A model generated the notes under the pieces. It was not told the origin of the DNA, did no database searches, and saw only the letters and a list, made by a program, of their open reading frames with translations. From NCBI RefSeq assembly GCF_001482285.1, contig NZ_LOEP01000056.1:1-64000 (forward strand): a stretch of DNA of 64,000 nucleotides, read 5' to 3'. This stretch comes from Haloferax sp. Q22 (GTDB lineage Archaea; Halobacteriota; Halobacteria; Halobacteriales; Haloferacaceae). A program made the translations under genes and the position numbers. Shown one piece after another: positions 35,160 through 44,852 of the stretch (positions within the stretch are counted from its first letter, which is position 1; each line of letters begins with the position of its first letter).

Positions 35160-35807
35160 ATGGACGACGATGACGAGCGTCCTCCCACTCACCCGCGAGA
35201 ACAGGGAGTCGTCGGGCCGGACGACCTCGATATCAGCTGCGACGAGCACGTCGCGGCGCTCGACACGGGCCGGTACGTCATCTCGACGGGAGAAAACAGG
35301 CCGCCCGCGCCGGTCGACGACGCCGACGACGACGGGCATCAAGCGTCCGACGCAGCGGCCGCCACACCGCCCGGTTCCGAGGACGGTGAGCGCGACAAAG
35401 ACGCGTCGACTCCCGAACTCGTCCTCCCGAAAGACCCGAAAAAACGGGCCGTGCTCGCCCGCCGACTGCTCGCAGAGCGCGTCGGGGCTGTCAGTGCGGA
35501 CCACGCGCTCGTCACCACTGCTCTTGTCGATGGCGAGGTAACCCGTCACGAGACCGTCTCCGACGACGTGACCGAGGTCGTCAACTCGTTTCTCTCGTGG
35601 TACGCCGACGCCATCGGCAGCGCCGACACCCCGCCCGACGAGGTGCTCGGTATCCTGCTTTTAGCCTCGGAGGTACAGGTCACCTATCCCGGTCGGGCCG
35701 TCGAGGCGCTCGCGACCGCGAACGGACTCGACCGCGACGACAGTATCGGTGACCTCCTCGACGCCGTCGGAGAGACCGGCGCTTCGTTCCCGCCGCGTCG
35801 ACGATGA
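35160..35807 (+). CDS. Acidic haloarchaeal protein in the motility locus
   Basis: Encodes 215 residues. The first 85 residues are very acidic and likely disordered (DDADDDGHQASDAAAATPPGSEDGERDKDAS). The second half is a small alpha/beta domain: ELVLPKDPKKRAVLARRLLAERVGAVSADHALVTTALVDGEV, then a helix-rich end. I recall similar conserved proteins of unknown function beside haloarchaeal che genes, but I cannot assign activity. It lies between the archaellin-side regulator and cheY, in the cheY direction, with 150 bases before cheY. Confidence 0.75.
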   Translation: MDDDDERPPTHPREQGVVGPDDLDISCDEHVAALDTGRYVISTGENRPPAPVDDADDDGHQASDAAAATPPGSEDGERDKDASTPELVLPKDPKKRAVLARRLLAERVGAVSADHALVTTALVDGEVTRHETVSDDVTEVVNSFLSWYADAIGSADTPPDEVLGILLLASEVQVTYPGRAVEALATANGLDRDDSIGDLLDAVGETGASFPPRRR

Positions 35808-35957
35808 TGCGCCGGTGACAGGCTCCGGTTCGGGCACCGGAGTCCCCGAATCTTCGGTCGACACGATGTGGCGCGGGCGAATCGCCCGTCTGATGCCGTA
35901 TCATCCTTGATAATGGGGAGGAAGGGTTTATGGTGTGATTTTCGGAAAGCTGGAGGT

Positions 35958-36326
35958 ATGGCAAGCAAGGTACTGGTCGTGGACGATTCTGCGTTCATGC
36001 GGAACCTCCTCAAACAGCTCCTCGAGGGTGAACACGAAGTCGTCGGCGAGGCCGAAAACGGGGTCGAAGCGGTGGAACTCTACCGCGAACTCGAACCCGA
36101 TGTCGTCACGATGGACGTCGTGATGCCGATTCGAAACGGCATCGAAGCGACGTCCGAGATCAAGTCGCTCGACGCCGGCGCATCGGTCATCATGTGCACG
36201 TCGGTCGGACAGGAAGAGAAGATGCGCGAAGCGGTCGAAGCAGGGGCGGACGGCTACATCACGAAACCGTTCCAGAAGCCGAACGTGCTCCAGGCTATCG
36301 CCGACGTGATTCAGGCAGAGGCATGA
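35958..36326 (+). CDS. cheY: Chemotaxis response regulator CheY
   Basis: Encodes 122 residues, a lone receiver domain: acidic pair D9-D10 in LVVDDSAFM, phospho-acceptor Asp53 in VTMDVVMP, Thr81 in MCTSVG and Lys103 in YITKPFQ. Phospho-CheY acts on the archaellum switch through CheF. GGAGGT touches the ATG with no spacer, so it is unlikely to work as a ribosome site. The open frame upstream is not receiver-like. The stop overlaps the cheC ATG (ATGA). Confidence 0.97.
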   Translation: MASKVLVVDDSAFMRNLLKQLLEGEHEVVGEAENGVEAVELYRELEPDVVTMDVVMPIRNGIEATSEIKSLDAGASVIMCTSVGQEEKMREAVEAGADGYITKPFQKPNVLQAIADVIQAEA

Positions 36327-37510
36327 ATCTCGACGTTCGGTCGCTTCGCACGTTCAGTCGGCTCGCCCACTCGGGCGCGGAGAAAGCCGCGGGCTCTCTG
36401 ACTACGCTCGCCGGTATCGACACGTACGTCAACGTCACCAAGGTGGAACTCGGAACGAAGTCAGACGTCGAAAACGAGTTCGCCGAGCGCGACCTCGTGA
36501 GCGTCCACATCGGCTTTTCGGGCGGGCTGGACGGCCACACCGTGTTGGCGTTCTCGCCCGAGTCCGCAGAGCGTCTGGTCGACGCGCTGATGCCGGGTAT
36601 CGACGCCACCGACGCCGAGGGCGAACTCGCCGAGAGTAGCCTCAAAGAGGTCGCGAACATCATGCTCGGCGGCTTCATCGACGGTTGGGCCGACTACCTC
36701 GATACCACCGTCGACATCACGACGCCGACCTACGTCGACGACGAGAACGACGGCCCGCTCGACCACGTCGACGCCGAGGGCTTCGAGAACGGCGGCGACG
36801 ACGAACACGTCCTCGTCTTCCGTAACCAGTTGGAGGCCGCTGACAACGCCATCGAGTTCGACCTGTACATGGTGCCGACCGCCTCGTCCATCGAGACCAT
36901 CGTCGAGGCGAGCGGCGAGGACGGCGCGCTCCCGGTCGAGTCGTTCGCCGCCTTCTCCGAGATGATAAACGACGGTGCGAACCAGGCCTCGGAAGACATC
37001 ACGGCAATGACGGGTATCGACACGACCGTCGAGGTGAGCCGGCTGAGCTTCGTCCCCATCGAGGGCGTCCCCATGTCGTTGACTGACGCGGTCCGCCGCG
37101 GCGTCGTGTTGGAGTTCAGCGGGACGCCGAGCGGCTACATCGCCATTCTCTTCGACGAGCCGTCGGCCGAGAACATCGCGAGCAGCCTCCTGCCGGGCAT
37201 GGAGGGCGACGAGGCGATGCGCCAGAGCGCGATTCAGGAGATCGGCAACATCACGACCTCCGGCTTCCTCGACGGCTGGGCCAACGCGCTCGAGACGACC
37301 ATCGACATCTCGCCGCCGAAGCACGTCCACGACATCGGGTCGGCCATCATCGACCCGCTTGCGACCGACCTCGCGCAGTCCCAGGAGTACGCGTTCCTCA
37401 TCGACTCGACCATTCGGACGGACGACGACGAGTTCACCTGCGACATCTACGCGCTGCCCGACGAGACGGAACTGCGCAAGGCGCTCAAGCAACTCTCGCC
37501 CGTCGCGTGA
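36323..37510 (+). CDS. cheC: Double-domain CheC phosphatase
   Basis: Encodes 395 residues, two CheC-like halves in tandem. Each half has an intact phosphatase signature: SSLKEVANIMLGGFIDGWAD with a following Pro (about 108-135), and SAIQEIGNITTSGFLDGWAN with PP (about 299-330). CheC dephosphorylates CheY-P and binds CheD. Bacterial CheC is about 200 residues, so this is a fused dimer-like form. It is coupled to cheY by ATGA and lies 23 bases before cheD. Confidence 0.93.
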   Translation: MNLDVRSLRTFSRLAHSGAEKAAGSLTTLAGIDTYVNVTKVELGTKSDVENEFAERDLVSVHIGFSGGLDGHTVLAFSPESAERLVDALMPGIDATDAEGELAESSLKEVANIMLGGFIDGWADYLDTTVDITTPTYVDDENDGPLDHVDAEGFENGGDDEHVLVFRNQLEAADNAIEFDLYMVPTASSIETIVEASGEDGALPVESFAAFSEMINDGANQASEDITAMTGIDTTVEVSRLSFVPIEGVPMSLTDAVRRGVVLEFSGTPSGYIAILFDEPSAENIASSLLPGMEGDEAMRQSAIQEIGNITTSGFLDGWANALETTIDISPPKHVHDIGSAIIDPLATDLAQSQEYAFLIDSTIRTDDDEFTCDIYALPDETELRKALKQLSPVA

Positions 37511-37533
37511 ACCCTCCGTAGAGGCACTCAGCA

Positions 37534-38043
37534 ATGCAAGTATACACCACGGACACGCCCGCGGCCCGCTCCGGTCGAATCAAGGTCGGCATCGCCGACT
37601 ACGCCATCTCCGGCGACGAGAGCACGCTGACCACGAGCGGTCTCGGCTCCTGTATCGGCGTCGCGTTGTACGACCCCGAGACCCGCGTTTCCGGTCTCGC
37701 ACACGCGATGCTCCCGGAGGCCGACGGCGGCGGCGAGCCGGCGAAGTTCGTCGACACCGGCATCGAACTCCTGCTCTCGGAGATGCGAGCCGCCGGCGCG
37801 GACATCGACCGCGTCGTCGCGAAAATCGCCGGGGGAAGCACCATGTTCGACTTCACCTCGGCCGACGGTGACGGCAGTATCGGCGATAGAAACGTCGCCG
37901 CGACGCGAGCGACGCTCGACGGGTTCGGCATCGACGTCGTCGCCGAGGACGTCGGCGGCTCCCACGGCCGGTCGTTGGAACTCGACAGCGAGACTGGTGA
38001 CCTCCGCGTTCGGAGCGCAAAAAGCGGCAACCACGTCCTCTGA
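37534..38043 (+). CDS. cheD: Receptor deamidase CheD
   Basis: Encodes 169 residues. The active site is present: Cys in TSGLGSCIGVAL and His in GLAHAMLPE, followed by AGGSTMFDF and DVGGSHGRSLELDSETG. CheD deamidates transducer glutamines and regulates CheC; in haloarchaea it also interacts with CheF. It is the third gene of the cheY-cheC-cheD unit. A TTTTT stretch shortly after the stop could be a weak terminator. Confidence 0.95.
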   Translation: MQVYTTDTPAARSGRIKVGIADYAISGDESTLTTSGLGSCIGVALYDPETRVSGLAHAMLPEADGGGEPAKFVDTGIELLLSEMRAAGADIDRVVAKIAGGSTMFDFTSADGDGSIGDRNVAATRATLDGFGIDVVAEDVGGSHGRSLELDSETGDLRVRSAKSGNHVL

Positions 38044-38331
38044 GCGCTGTTTTTGACGAATTTCGACGAGACTCGCGACCGGGAAGAACACGTCGAGCGC
38101 CGACCACGACCGCCGAGCCGGGTCGCCAACGATACTGGCCTCGACGGTTCGGTGTTCGACCTGAGATATCAGTTCTGATAGCGCCTCGAATAGATTTATG
38201 TCGCCTCCTTCGAATGCTTTCACCGAAACGGTACGATATCGCGTGTGACACCACGGACAGCGCTCTGCGCTCTCCGCCGCCCTGAGTCGGGGGACTCGGG
38301 GGGAATCGTGCCGTCCTGAACGAGGTGACCC

Positions 38332-38877
38332 ATGTACTTGGACCCGGACGAATACGACCCTGACGAACTTCGACGTATCGCGCGTGACGCCCCACGACCC
38401 AGACGGAACGGCGACGGCCGCTTCGACGACGGGAGATTCGATGACAGCCGCTTTGACGACGGCCGGTTCGACGACCGGAGCCCCTTCCGGTTCGACAACC
38501 CGCTTTTCGACCGGAGCCGACAGGAGGCGTCCGAGGCGCTCCGGTCGAGTCAGCTCGAACACCTGCTCGTCCACCAGTCTCGCGGCGAGGAAGACGGCGT
38601 CGAAAAGCCGTACCTCCGCTCGCTTCCGGACAAGTACGGCGCTGAGCGCGTCGTCTTCGACTGGCTCGAGTTCCTCGTCCTCAAGGGCGGGTTCAAGCGG
38701 GCGATGGACGCCCTCCGGTACTATCAGACGGTCGACTGGGTCACGCCAGACGTCGAGGAGACGCTCCGAGACTACCTCCTCGGCTTCTCCGCTGATGTCG
38801 ACGAACCGACCGACCTCGACGTCGACGACCACCTGCTGAGTCTGGTCTACGTCGCACGTCTCTCCTCGATGGTGTGA
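38332..38877 (+). CDS. arlD: Free-standing ArlD/E-domain protein with RFDDG repeats
   Basis: Encodes 181 residues. The C-terminal domain (YLRSLPDKYGAERVVFDWLEFLVLKGGFKRAMDALRYYQTVDW ... LSLVYVARLSSM) is the same domain that ends ArlC/E. The N-terminal 70 residues contain four near-identical copies of a five-residue unit, RFDDG or RFDDS, that is likely disordered. ArlD proteins join the switch complex contacted by CheF. GAGGTG lies 5 bases before the ATG. The 288-base gap before it (38044-38331) has a TATA-like GATTTATG near 38190 and no convincing ORF. Confidence 0.88.
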   Translation: MYLDPDEYDPDELRRIARDAPRPRRNGDGRFDDGRFDDSRFDDGRFDDRSPFRFDNPLFDRSRQEASEALRSSQLEHLLVHQSRGEEDGVEKPYLRSLPDKYGAERVVFDWLEFLVLKGGFKRAMDALRYYQTVDWVTPDVEETLRDYLLGFSADVDEPTDLDVDDHLLSLVYVARLSSMV

Positions 38878-38982
38878 CGCCGACCGACGGGTCTCGAATA
38901 CGGTCTCTCCTTCCGACAACCGAGTGTATACCATGACTGCGCGAACCACCCGCCCGCCGAGTCTGACCCGAGTTGATACCGC

Positions 38983-40062
38983 ATGACGAACGACGCAGCC
39001 GCCGCTACCGACGCTGATGTGACGTCCGAGTCCGACGAGACCGACGTGCCGACGGCCGTCGGCGTCAAGTTCGGGAGCGCCCGGACGGCGCTCGCCTTCG
39101 ACGACGGCGACGCGGCGAGGACGGTTCACCTCCCCTCGCGCCCGGCCGACGGCGAAGACGCGCTCACCGGCGACGAGGATGTCCACCACGATGGGGAGGC
39201 GGTCCGAGAGTCCCCCGAGCGAGTCGAGTCCATGCTCCGCTCGGGCGTGCCCGCGACCGTCCGCGACGCCGAGTCGTTCGAGCGGTTTGTCCGCGAACTC
39301 TGCGCGCGACACGACCTCCCCGCGGACAGCGCCGTCGTGTACGCGATTCCGACCGTCGACGACGATATCGGCCTTGCGAACTTCGGCACCGCGGTCGGCG
39401 AGTGCGGCATCGGTGAGGCGCTCGCGCGCGGATTCCCCGAGTCGCTGTGCGCGTCGATTCCGGCGCTCGGCGACGGAATCGAGGCGGTCGACGAGGTCTT
39501 TGTCGCGCTCAACCTCGGCGCGACGAACCTCGAAGCGTGCGCGTACCGACGCGGAGAGCGGTTGCTTCCGTTCGTCTCCGCGGAGGCGTCCGGTGACCGC
39601 GTCGACCGACGCATCGCCGAGGCGGTCGAAGCCGAGACGGGTGGGCGAGTGACGGTCGATCCCGCCACCGCCCGCGAGTACAAGGAGACCCACGCCGACT
39701 TCGGCGGGTTCGAGCCCTTCACCGACGCGGTCGAACGCGGGAACGAGGGGGCACACGAGTTTACCGTCGAGCGGGGCGTGATGGAGCCGTTGGACGAGTA
39801 TCTCGACGACGTGGTCATCGAGCTCGGCGATTTCTTCTCGCGACTGGCGAGCTCGCACATGAAAACCTATCAGCTCGCTCGCGCTCGCCCGCTCGTCGTC
39901 TCCGGCGGGATGGCGTGCATTCCCGGACTGGTCGAGGAACTCGAAGCGCGGCTCGCCGCGGAACTCGACCGCCCGGTGAACGTGGTCGTCCCCGACGACC
40001 CGGTGACCGCCGCGGCCGAGGGCGCACACAGGCTCGCGGTGCGGCTCCGCGACGCGGCCTAA
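38983..40062 (+). CDS. Actin/Hsp70-fold ATPase in the motility locus
   Basis: Encodes 359 residues. After a disordered acidic leader, GVKFGSARTALAF looks like phosphate loop 1, VFVALNLGATNLEACAYRRGE like phosphate loop 2, and ARPLVVSGGMACIPGLVEELEARL like the adenosine motif of the actin/MreB/Hsp70 superfamily. The end PVTAAAEGAHRLAVRL resembles the MreB-type C-terminal helix. No known haloarchaeal actin (such as salactin or volactin) is obviously identical. It follows arlD by 105 bases in the same direction. A role in placing or holding the motor is a guess from context. Confidence 0.75.
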   Translation: MTNDAAAATDADVTSESDETDVPTAVGVKFGSARTALAFDDGDAARTVHLPSRPADGEDALTGDEDVHHDGEAVRESPERVESMLRSGVPATVRDAESFERFVRELCARHDLPADSAVVYAIPTVDDDIGLANFGTAVGECGIGEALARGFPESLCASIPALGDGIEAVDEVFVALNLGATNLEACAYRRGERLLPFVSAEASGDRVDRRIAEAVEAETGGRVTVDPATAREYKETHADFGGFEPFTDAVERGNEGAHEFTVERGVMEPLDEYLDDVVIELGDFFSRLASSHMKTYQLARARPLVVSGGMACIPGLVEELEARLAAELDRPVNVVVPDDPVTAAAEGAHRLAVRLRDAA

Positions 40063-40119
40063 ACGCTCGGCTCTCGGGTCGTCTCGTTTTCTATGCGACT
40101 CACCCAGTCGCTGCGTAGC

Positions 40120-42246
40120 TCAGTCTGTCTCCGACTCGGTCGCCACTGTCCCGCCGTCGCTGACGGAGACCGCTCGGTCGGCGCTCCGGAGGCCGACGAT
40201 TGCGATGGTCCCCCTGGGGTCGTTCTCCGCGAACCGAAGCTGACCGTTCGAGCGGTCGATTATCCACTGGACTAACCAGAGCCCAAGCCCGCTGATGTGT
40301 TGGAGCGGCGTCTCGGTCCCCGATTCGAGGACGGAGAGCTCGGCGTCGGGAACGCCCGGCCCGTTGTCGGCGATTCGAATCTCCACGAAGTCGGTCGAGG
40401 TCGCGCTCCGCTCGACCGTGACGCCGACTTCCGGAATGACTCGGTCGTTGTGTTCGAGCGCGTTGTCGATGAGGTGTTTGATAGCCGATTCGATGAGGTC
40501 GTCCGCGGAGACCCACACCTCGTCGGGGAGGCTCCGGTGGACGATGGCCTCGGGGTAATCGGACTCGATGTCGTCCAACTGCGCCTCGATGCGCTCGACG
40601 ACCTCGACGGGCTCGATTCCGGACGACCCGCGGGTCAGCGTCGTGTCGATGTGGCGAGTCTGCTCGCCGAGTTCGACCAGCGACGACGCCTTCCGCTTTA
40701 TCGTTCGGGCGTGGTCTTTCGACTCGGCGGGGATACGCTCGTCGAGGAGGAGGTCCGCGTGGCCGAGGATGACGTTCATATCGTTTCTGAGGTCGTGTCG
40801 GAGGACGCGATTCAGCACCCGGAGGCGCTGTTCGTAGCGATGGCGACTGGTCACGTCCCGCGAGTTCAACACGACGCCGTCGACGGCGGGGTCATCGAGG
40901 AGGTTCACACCGACCGTCTCGAACCGTCGCCACATGCCGTTCTTGTGGCGGATTCTGAACTCCGAGCGCACGGGAGAATCGCCGGATATCACCTCGTCGA
41001 GGCGGCCGGCGACCCGGTCTCTGTCTTCGGGGTGGACGAGGTCGAGTACCGATTCACCGACGAGCGCGTCGGTCTGATAGCCGAGAACCTCGGTCATCGA
41101 AGGGCTCGTGTAGGTCCGTTCGCCGTCCTCGTCGAGGACGGTGATGACGTCCCGGGAGTTCTCGATGAGCGCGCGGAACTCCTCTTCGGTTCGCCGACGC
41201 TCCGTCACGTCGTAGAAGACGAGCAAGAGCGCGCGGTCGTGCGTCTGGTCGCCGACCACTTCGGAACGAATCTCGAAGTAACGGCAGGTGCCGCCGTCTT
41301 CGACGACCGCCTCAGCCCTGTCTCGACCCTCCAGAACCGTCCGGACCTCGGCCGGAACGCGAATGCTTTCGAGGACCGGCTCACCGATGCACTCGTCGAC
41401 CGGTCGCTCTAATAGCTCCGAGGCGGCACCGTTCGATTCGACGATTCGGTCCTGTTCGTCGAGGACGACGACTGCGTCCCGCATCTCCGAGAGAATCGCG
41501 TCGCGGGCGATGGGTGTGATGTCGAACAGCTGGTGTCTGAACAGTGCCCAGAGCACGACGACCGAGCTGACGCCGATAGAGAGGGGAACCGGGTTGATTC
41601 GAATCGGGAAAAAGAACTCACTGGCGAGTGCGGCGAGGGGTATGAGACCGGCGACAACGAGGAACCCGGCCTGTCGTCGATGGATGCTCGAACTCCGGAG
41701 GTACGTCTTTCCGATGACGGTCAGCCCGGTGAGGGCGACGCCGGAGCCGTAAATCACGTGTACGACGAAGGGGAGCTCCGGACCGAGCGGGACGAGAAGG
41801 TGCAGACCGGCTCCGCCGGAGTTGTCCGGTGCGGTGACCGTCCAGAGGTCGAGCGAGGACCCGAGAAGTCCGTGAGAGTGGTTCGTCAGCGCGAGGGCGA
41901 TTGCGACGGCGGGCTCGATGGCGAGAAAGCCGACCATCTGGGTGGTGAGCAGTTGGTCCTCGCCGGCGTAGACGAGGGCGAAGATGAGCCATATCGTGGG
42001 GACCACGGCCGCGCCGGCCCAAGCTAGATAGGCGTAGAACAACTCGGCTCCCGGCGTCGTCGCGAGAAAGGCGAAGCCGTACGCGGTGGCCCAGATACTC
42101 CCGGAGAGCGTCAAGAGTGCGAACGGGAGGCGGACCCGCCGAGAGTAGAGTCGGAACCGACCGAGGACGACGAGCGTCACGACCCCCGCGAGGATACCCG
42201 CGGCGAACAGCGCGTACGCGTACGGGAACTGCTCAACGCTGGTCAT
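40120..42246 (-). CDS. Seven-TM, double-PAS sensor histidine kinase
   Basis: Encodes 708 residues. Seven hydrophobic helices fill residues 1-240 and match the 7TM histidine-kinase N-terminal domain. A first PAS domain (AILSEMRDAVVVLDEQDRIVES) and a second PAS (RALIENSRDVITVLDEDGERTYTS) with a PAC segment follow. The H-box is LRHDLRNDMNVILGHADLL. The ATPase has HLIDNALEHND, IADNGPGVPDAE and SGLGLWLVQWI. It should signal to a response regulator that is not adjacent. It converges on the actin-fold gene. Whether it belongs to motility is unknown. Confidence 0.92.
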   Translation of the reverse strand: MTSVEQFPYAYALFAAGILAGVVTLVVLGRFRLYSRRVRLPFALLTLSGSIWATAYGFAFLATTPGAELFYAYLAWAGAAVVPTIWLIFALVYAGEDQLLTTQMVGFLAIEPAVAIALALTNHSHGLLGSSLDLWTVTAPDNSGGAGLHLLVPLGPELPFVVHVIYGSGVALTGLTVIGKTYLRSSSIHRRQAGFLVVAGLIPLAALASEFFFPIRINPVPLSIGVSSVVVLWALFRHQLFDITPIARDAILSEMRDAVVVLDEQDRIVESNGAASELLERPVDECIGEPVLESIRVPAEVRTVLEGRDRAEAVVEDGGTCRYFEIRSEVVGDQTHDRALLLVFYDVTERRRTEEEFRALIENSRDVITVLDEDGERTYTSPSMTEVLGYQTDALVGESVLDLVHPEDRDRVAGRLDEVISGDSPVRSEFRIRHKNGMWRRFETVGVNLLDDPAVDGVVLNSRDVTSRHRYEQRLRVLNRVLRHDLRNDMNVILGHADLLLDERIPAESKDHARTIKRKASSLVELGEQTRHIDTTLTRGSSGIEPVEVVERIEAQLDDIESDYPEAIVHRSLPDEVWVSADDLIESAIKHLIDNALEHNDRVIPEVGVTVERSATSTDFVEIRIADNGPGVPDAELSVLESGTETPLQHISGLGLWLVQWIIDRSNGQLRFAENDPRGTIAIVGLRSADRAVSVSDGGTVATESETD

Positions 42247-42573
42247 GGGTTGGTCGTGGTGCGCATCTGTGAGCCTCTGGAACTGTTATTTCCGATGAGT
42301 GTCACATCGGAGCGATATCAAACGTGTATCCGTTTCTGAACTTAAGCAGTTCGACCTCTCTATCAACGGTGATACTCGGTTTCGTCTGAAAGGCAAGCGG
42401 CCGGTTCGAGCCCGTCTCACGCCTCAATAAGGGCCTCATTCACCGGATAGTCGGATACATTATCAGATATAACATCACGGAGACTGCTGACGGTTCGCGC
42501 GCGGGCGCAGAACTGTCGATATTCGGACGTTCGCCCGAACGCTTAATTCGGATGGACGCACACGCAGGGATAG
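42247..42573. other. 327-base divergent spacer with a dyad
   Basis: AT-richer spacer between the sensor kinase and the second ArlD-like gene. It contains an inverted repeat CCGATG/CATCGG at 42292-42297 and 42305-42310, placed where an operator of the kinase gene would be, and a TTAATTC element at 42542-42548 that is 26-30 bases from the ATG at 42574. I see no ORF with coding character. Confidence 0.5.
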
Positions 42574-43029
42574 ATGCCGCGCGAGTCACGTCGTCCCAAC
42601 GTCGTCGAAGACCCGAGCGGACCCGGGCCCCGTCGGGACACCAGCGACCGGTCGTTCGACTGGGTCGACGCGCCGACGAACCGGACGTGGAGCGACGTTG
42701 CCCACGAGCGCCTCCTCGCGACGACCGCGGCGGTCACGTCGGACGGCGAGCCGTTTCTCGACGAAATTCCGCGGACCCCGCGGGCCGAGCGGGTGCTTCT
42801 CGAATGGTGCGTCCACCTCGTCGAACGATTGGGTGGCCGCGGCGCGCTGGAGATGGCGTCGTACTACCGCGACATCGGCTGGATCGGCGACGGAGCCCAC
42901 GACGCGATTCGCGAGCGCGTCGTCTCCTTTACCGTCCCCTCGGACTTCGAGGACGCGCCGACCGAAGAAGACCACGTCCGCAGTTTCTCGTACGTCGCCC
43001 GGCTGTCGGCGATGGCCGAGTCGGACTGA
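42574..43029 (+). CDS. Second free-standing ArlD/E-domain protein
   Basis: Encodes 151 residues. The domain at about 62-147 (FLDEIPRTPRAERVLLEWCVHLVERLGGRGALEMASYYRDIGWIGDGAHDAI ... FSYVARLSAMAES) parallels the C-terminal domains of ArlC/E and the 38332 protein: the alternating hydrophobic helix after the leading PR/LP turn, the YYRDIGW segment and the final SYVARLSAM. The N-terminus is short and charged. It may join or compete in the switch ring. The promoter suggests a leaderless mRNA, separate from the kinase. The match is domain-level only. Confidence 0.8.
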   Translation: MPRESRRPNVVEDPSGPGPRRDTSDRSFDWVDAPTNRTWSDVAHERLLATTAAVTSDGEPFLDEIPRTPRAERVLLEWCVHLVERLGGRGALEMASYYRDIGWIGDGAHDAIRERVVSFTVPSDFEDAPTEEDHVRSFSYVARLSAMAESD

Positions 43030-43052
43030 GCCTCAGCCCACCTCGAGCGCCC

Positions 43053-44195
<1,143 letters not shown>

Positions 44196-44375
44196 GCGAC
44201 CAACTATCGCCGTGCCGGACATAAACTAATCGAACGACCATGAAGGATTTGGCCGTCGCGGGCGGCGAAGCGGGGGCGGCCGACCACTTTCGGGCCGACC
44301 ATTCCCGGCTCGTCCGCTCCCACCGCGTGGGAATAGGCGTCCGGGTCTTTTTGCGCCGGGGTCCGACGTTCTCGT

Positions 44376-44813
44376 ATGTACTCTCGCATCCTCTTTCCGA
44401 CCGATGGAAGTGACTGCGCGGACGCTGCCTTGGACCACGCCATCGAGCACGCCCGCACCTACGACGCGACGCTCGTGGCGCTCTACGTCGCCGACGTGCG
44501 CGAGGTCGGCTACGCCGCGCCTGCACTCTCGCTCGAACGGGTCCGCGAGGCGCTTCTCAAAAGCGGCAAGCAGGTGTTAGACCGCGTCGCCGAGAGGGCC
44601 CGCAAGGCCGGTGTCGAGGTCGAAACCGTCGTCACCGAGGGAACTCCCGCGAGCGAGATTATCCGCCACGCCGACGAGCGGGACATCGACCTCGTCGTGA
44701 TGGGCACCCACGGCCGCAGCGGCATCGACCGCTATCTCATCGGCAGCGTCGCCGAGCGGGTCGTCCGCGGCTCCGACGCACCCGTGTTGACCGTCCGACA
44801 GGAATCGGCGTAG
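44376..44813 (+). CDS. Universal stress protein (UspA family)
   Basis: Encodes 145 residues beginning MYSRILFPTDGSDCADAALDHAIEHA. A single Usp fold with the ATP-binding signature GTHGRSGIDRYLIGSVAERV (G-2x-G-9x-G-S). The function is a stress-related nucleotide-binding protein; the target is unknown. It lies 39 bases upstream of a kinase gene in the same direction and may be co-transcribed. Confidence 0.93.
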   Translation: MYSRILFPTDGSDCADAALDHAIEHARTYDATLVALYVADVREVGYAAPALSLERVREALLKSGKQVLDRVAERARKAGVEVETVVTEGTPASEIIRHADERDIDLVVMGTHGRSGIDRYLIGSVAERVVRGSDAPVLTVRQESA

Positions 44814-44852
44814 GCCCACGAGGTTAAGCCGCCCCTCGTCTTACGGGGGTGC

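Noticed and set aside
35936-35943. GTTTATGG as the cheY TATA box
   Set aside because: It is only about 19 bases from the ATG, too near for the usual spacing; another AT-rich stretch (TTGATAATG) lies at about 35918, so I did not list a promoter.
37528-40029. An 833-codon minus-strand frame opposite cheD, arlD and the actin-fold gene
   Set aside because: The real genes with clear domains are on the plus strand. A short stretch near 38050-38210 (ALSELISQVEHRTVEASIVGD) looks faintly protein-like and might be a remnant, but I cannot tie it to a family.
42400-42440. GGTTCGAGCC resembling a tRNA T-loop in the kinase/ArlD spacer
   Set aside because: The flanking bases do not form a five-pair T-stem and no acceptor strand follows.
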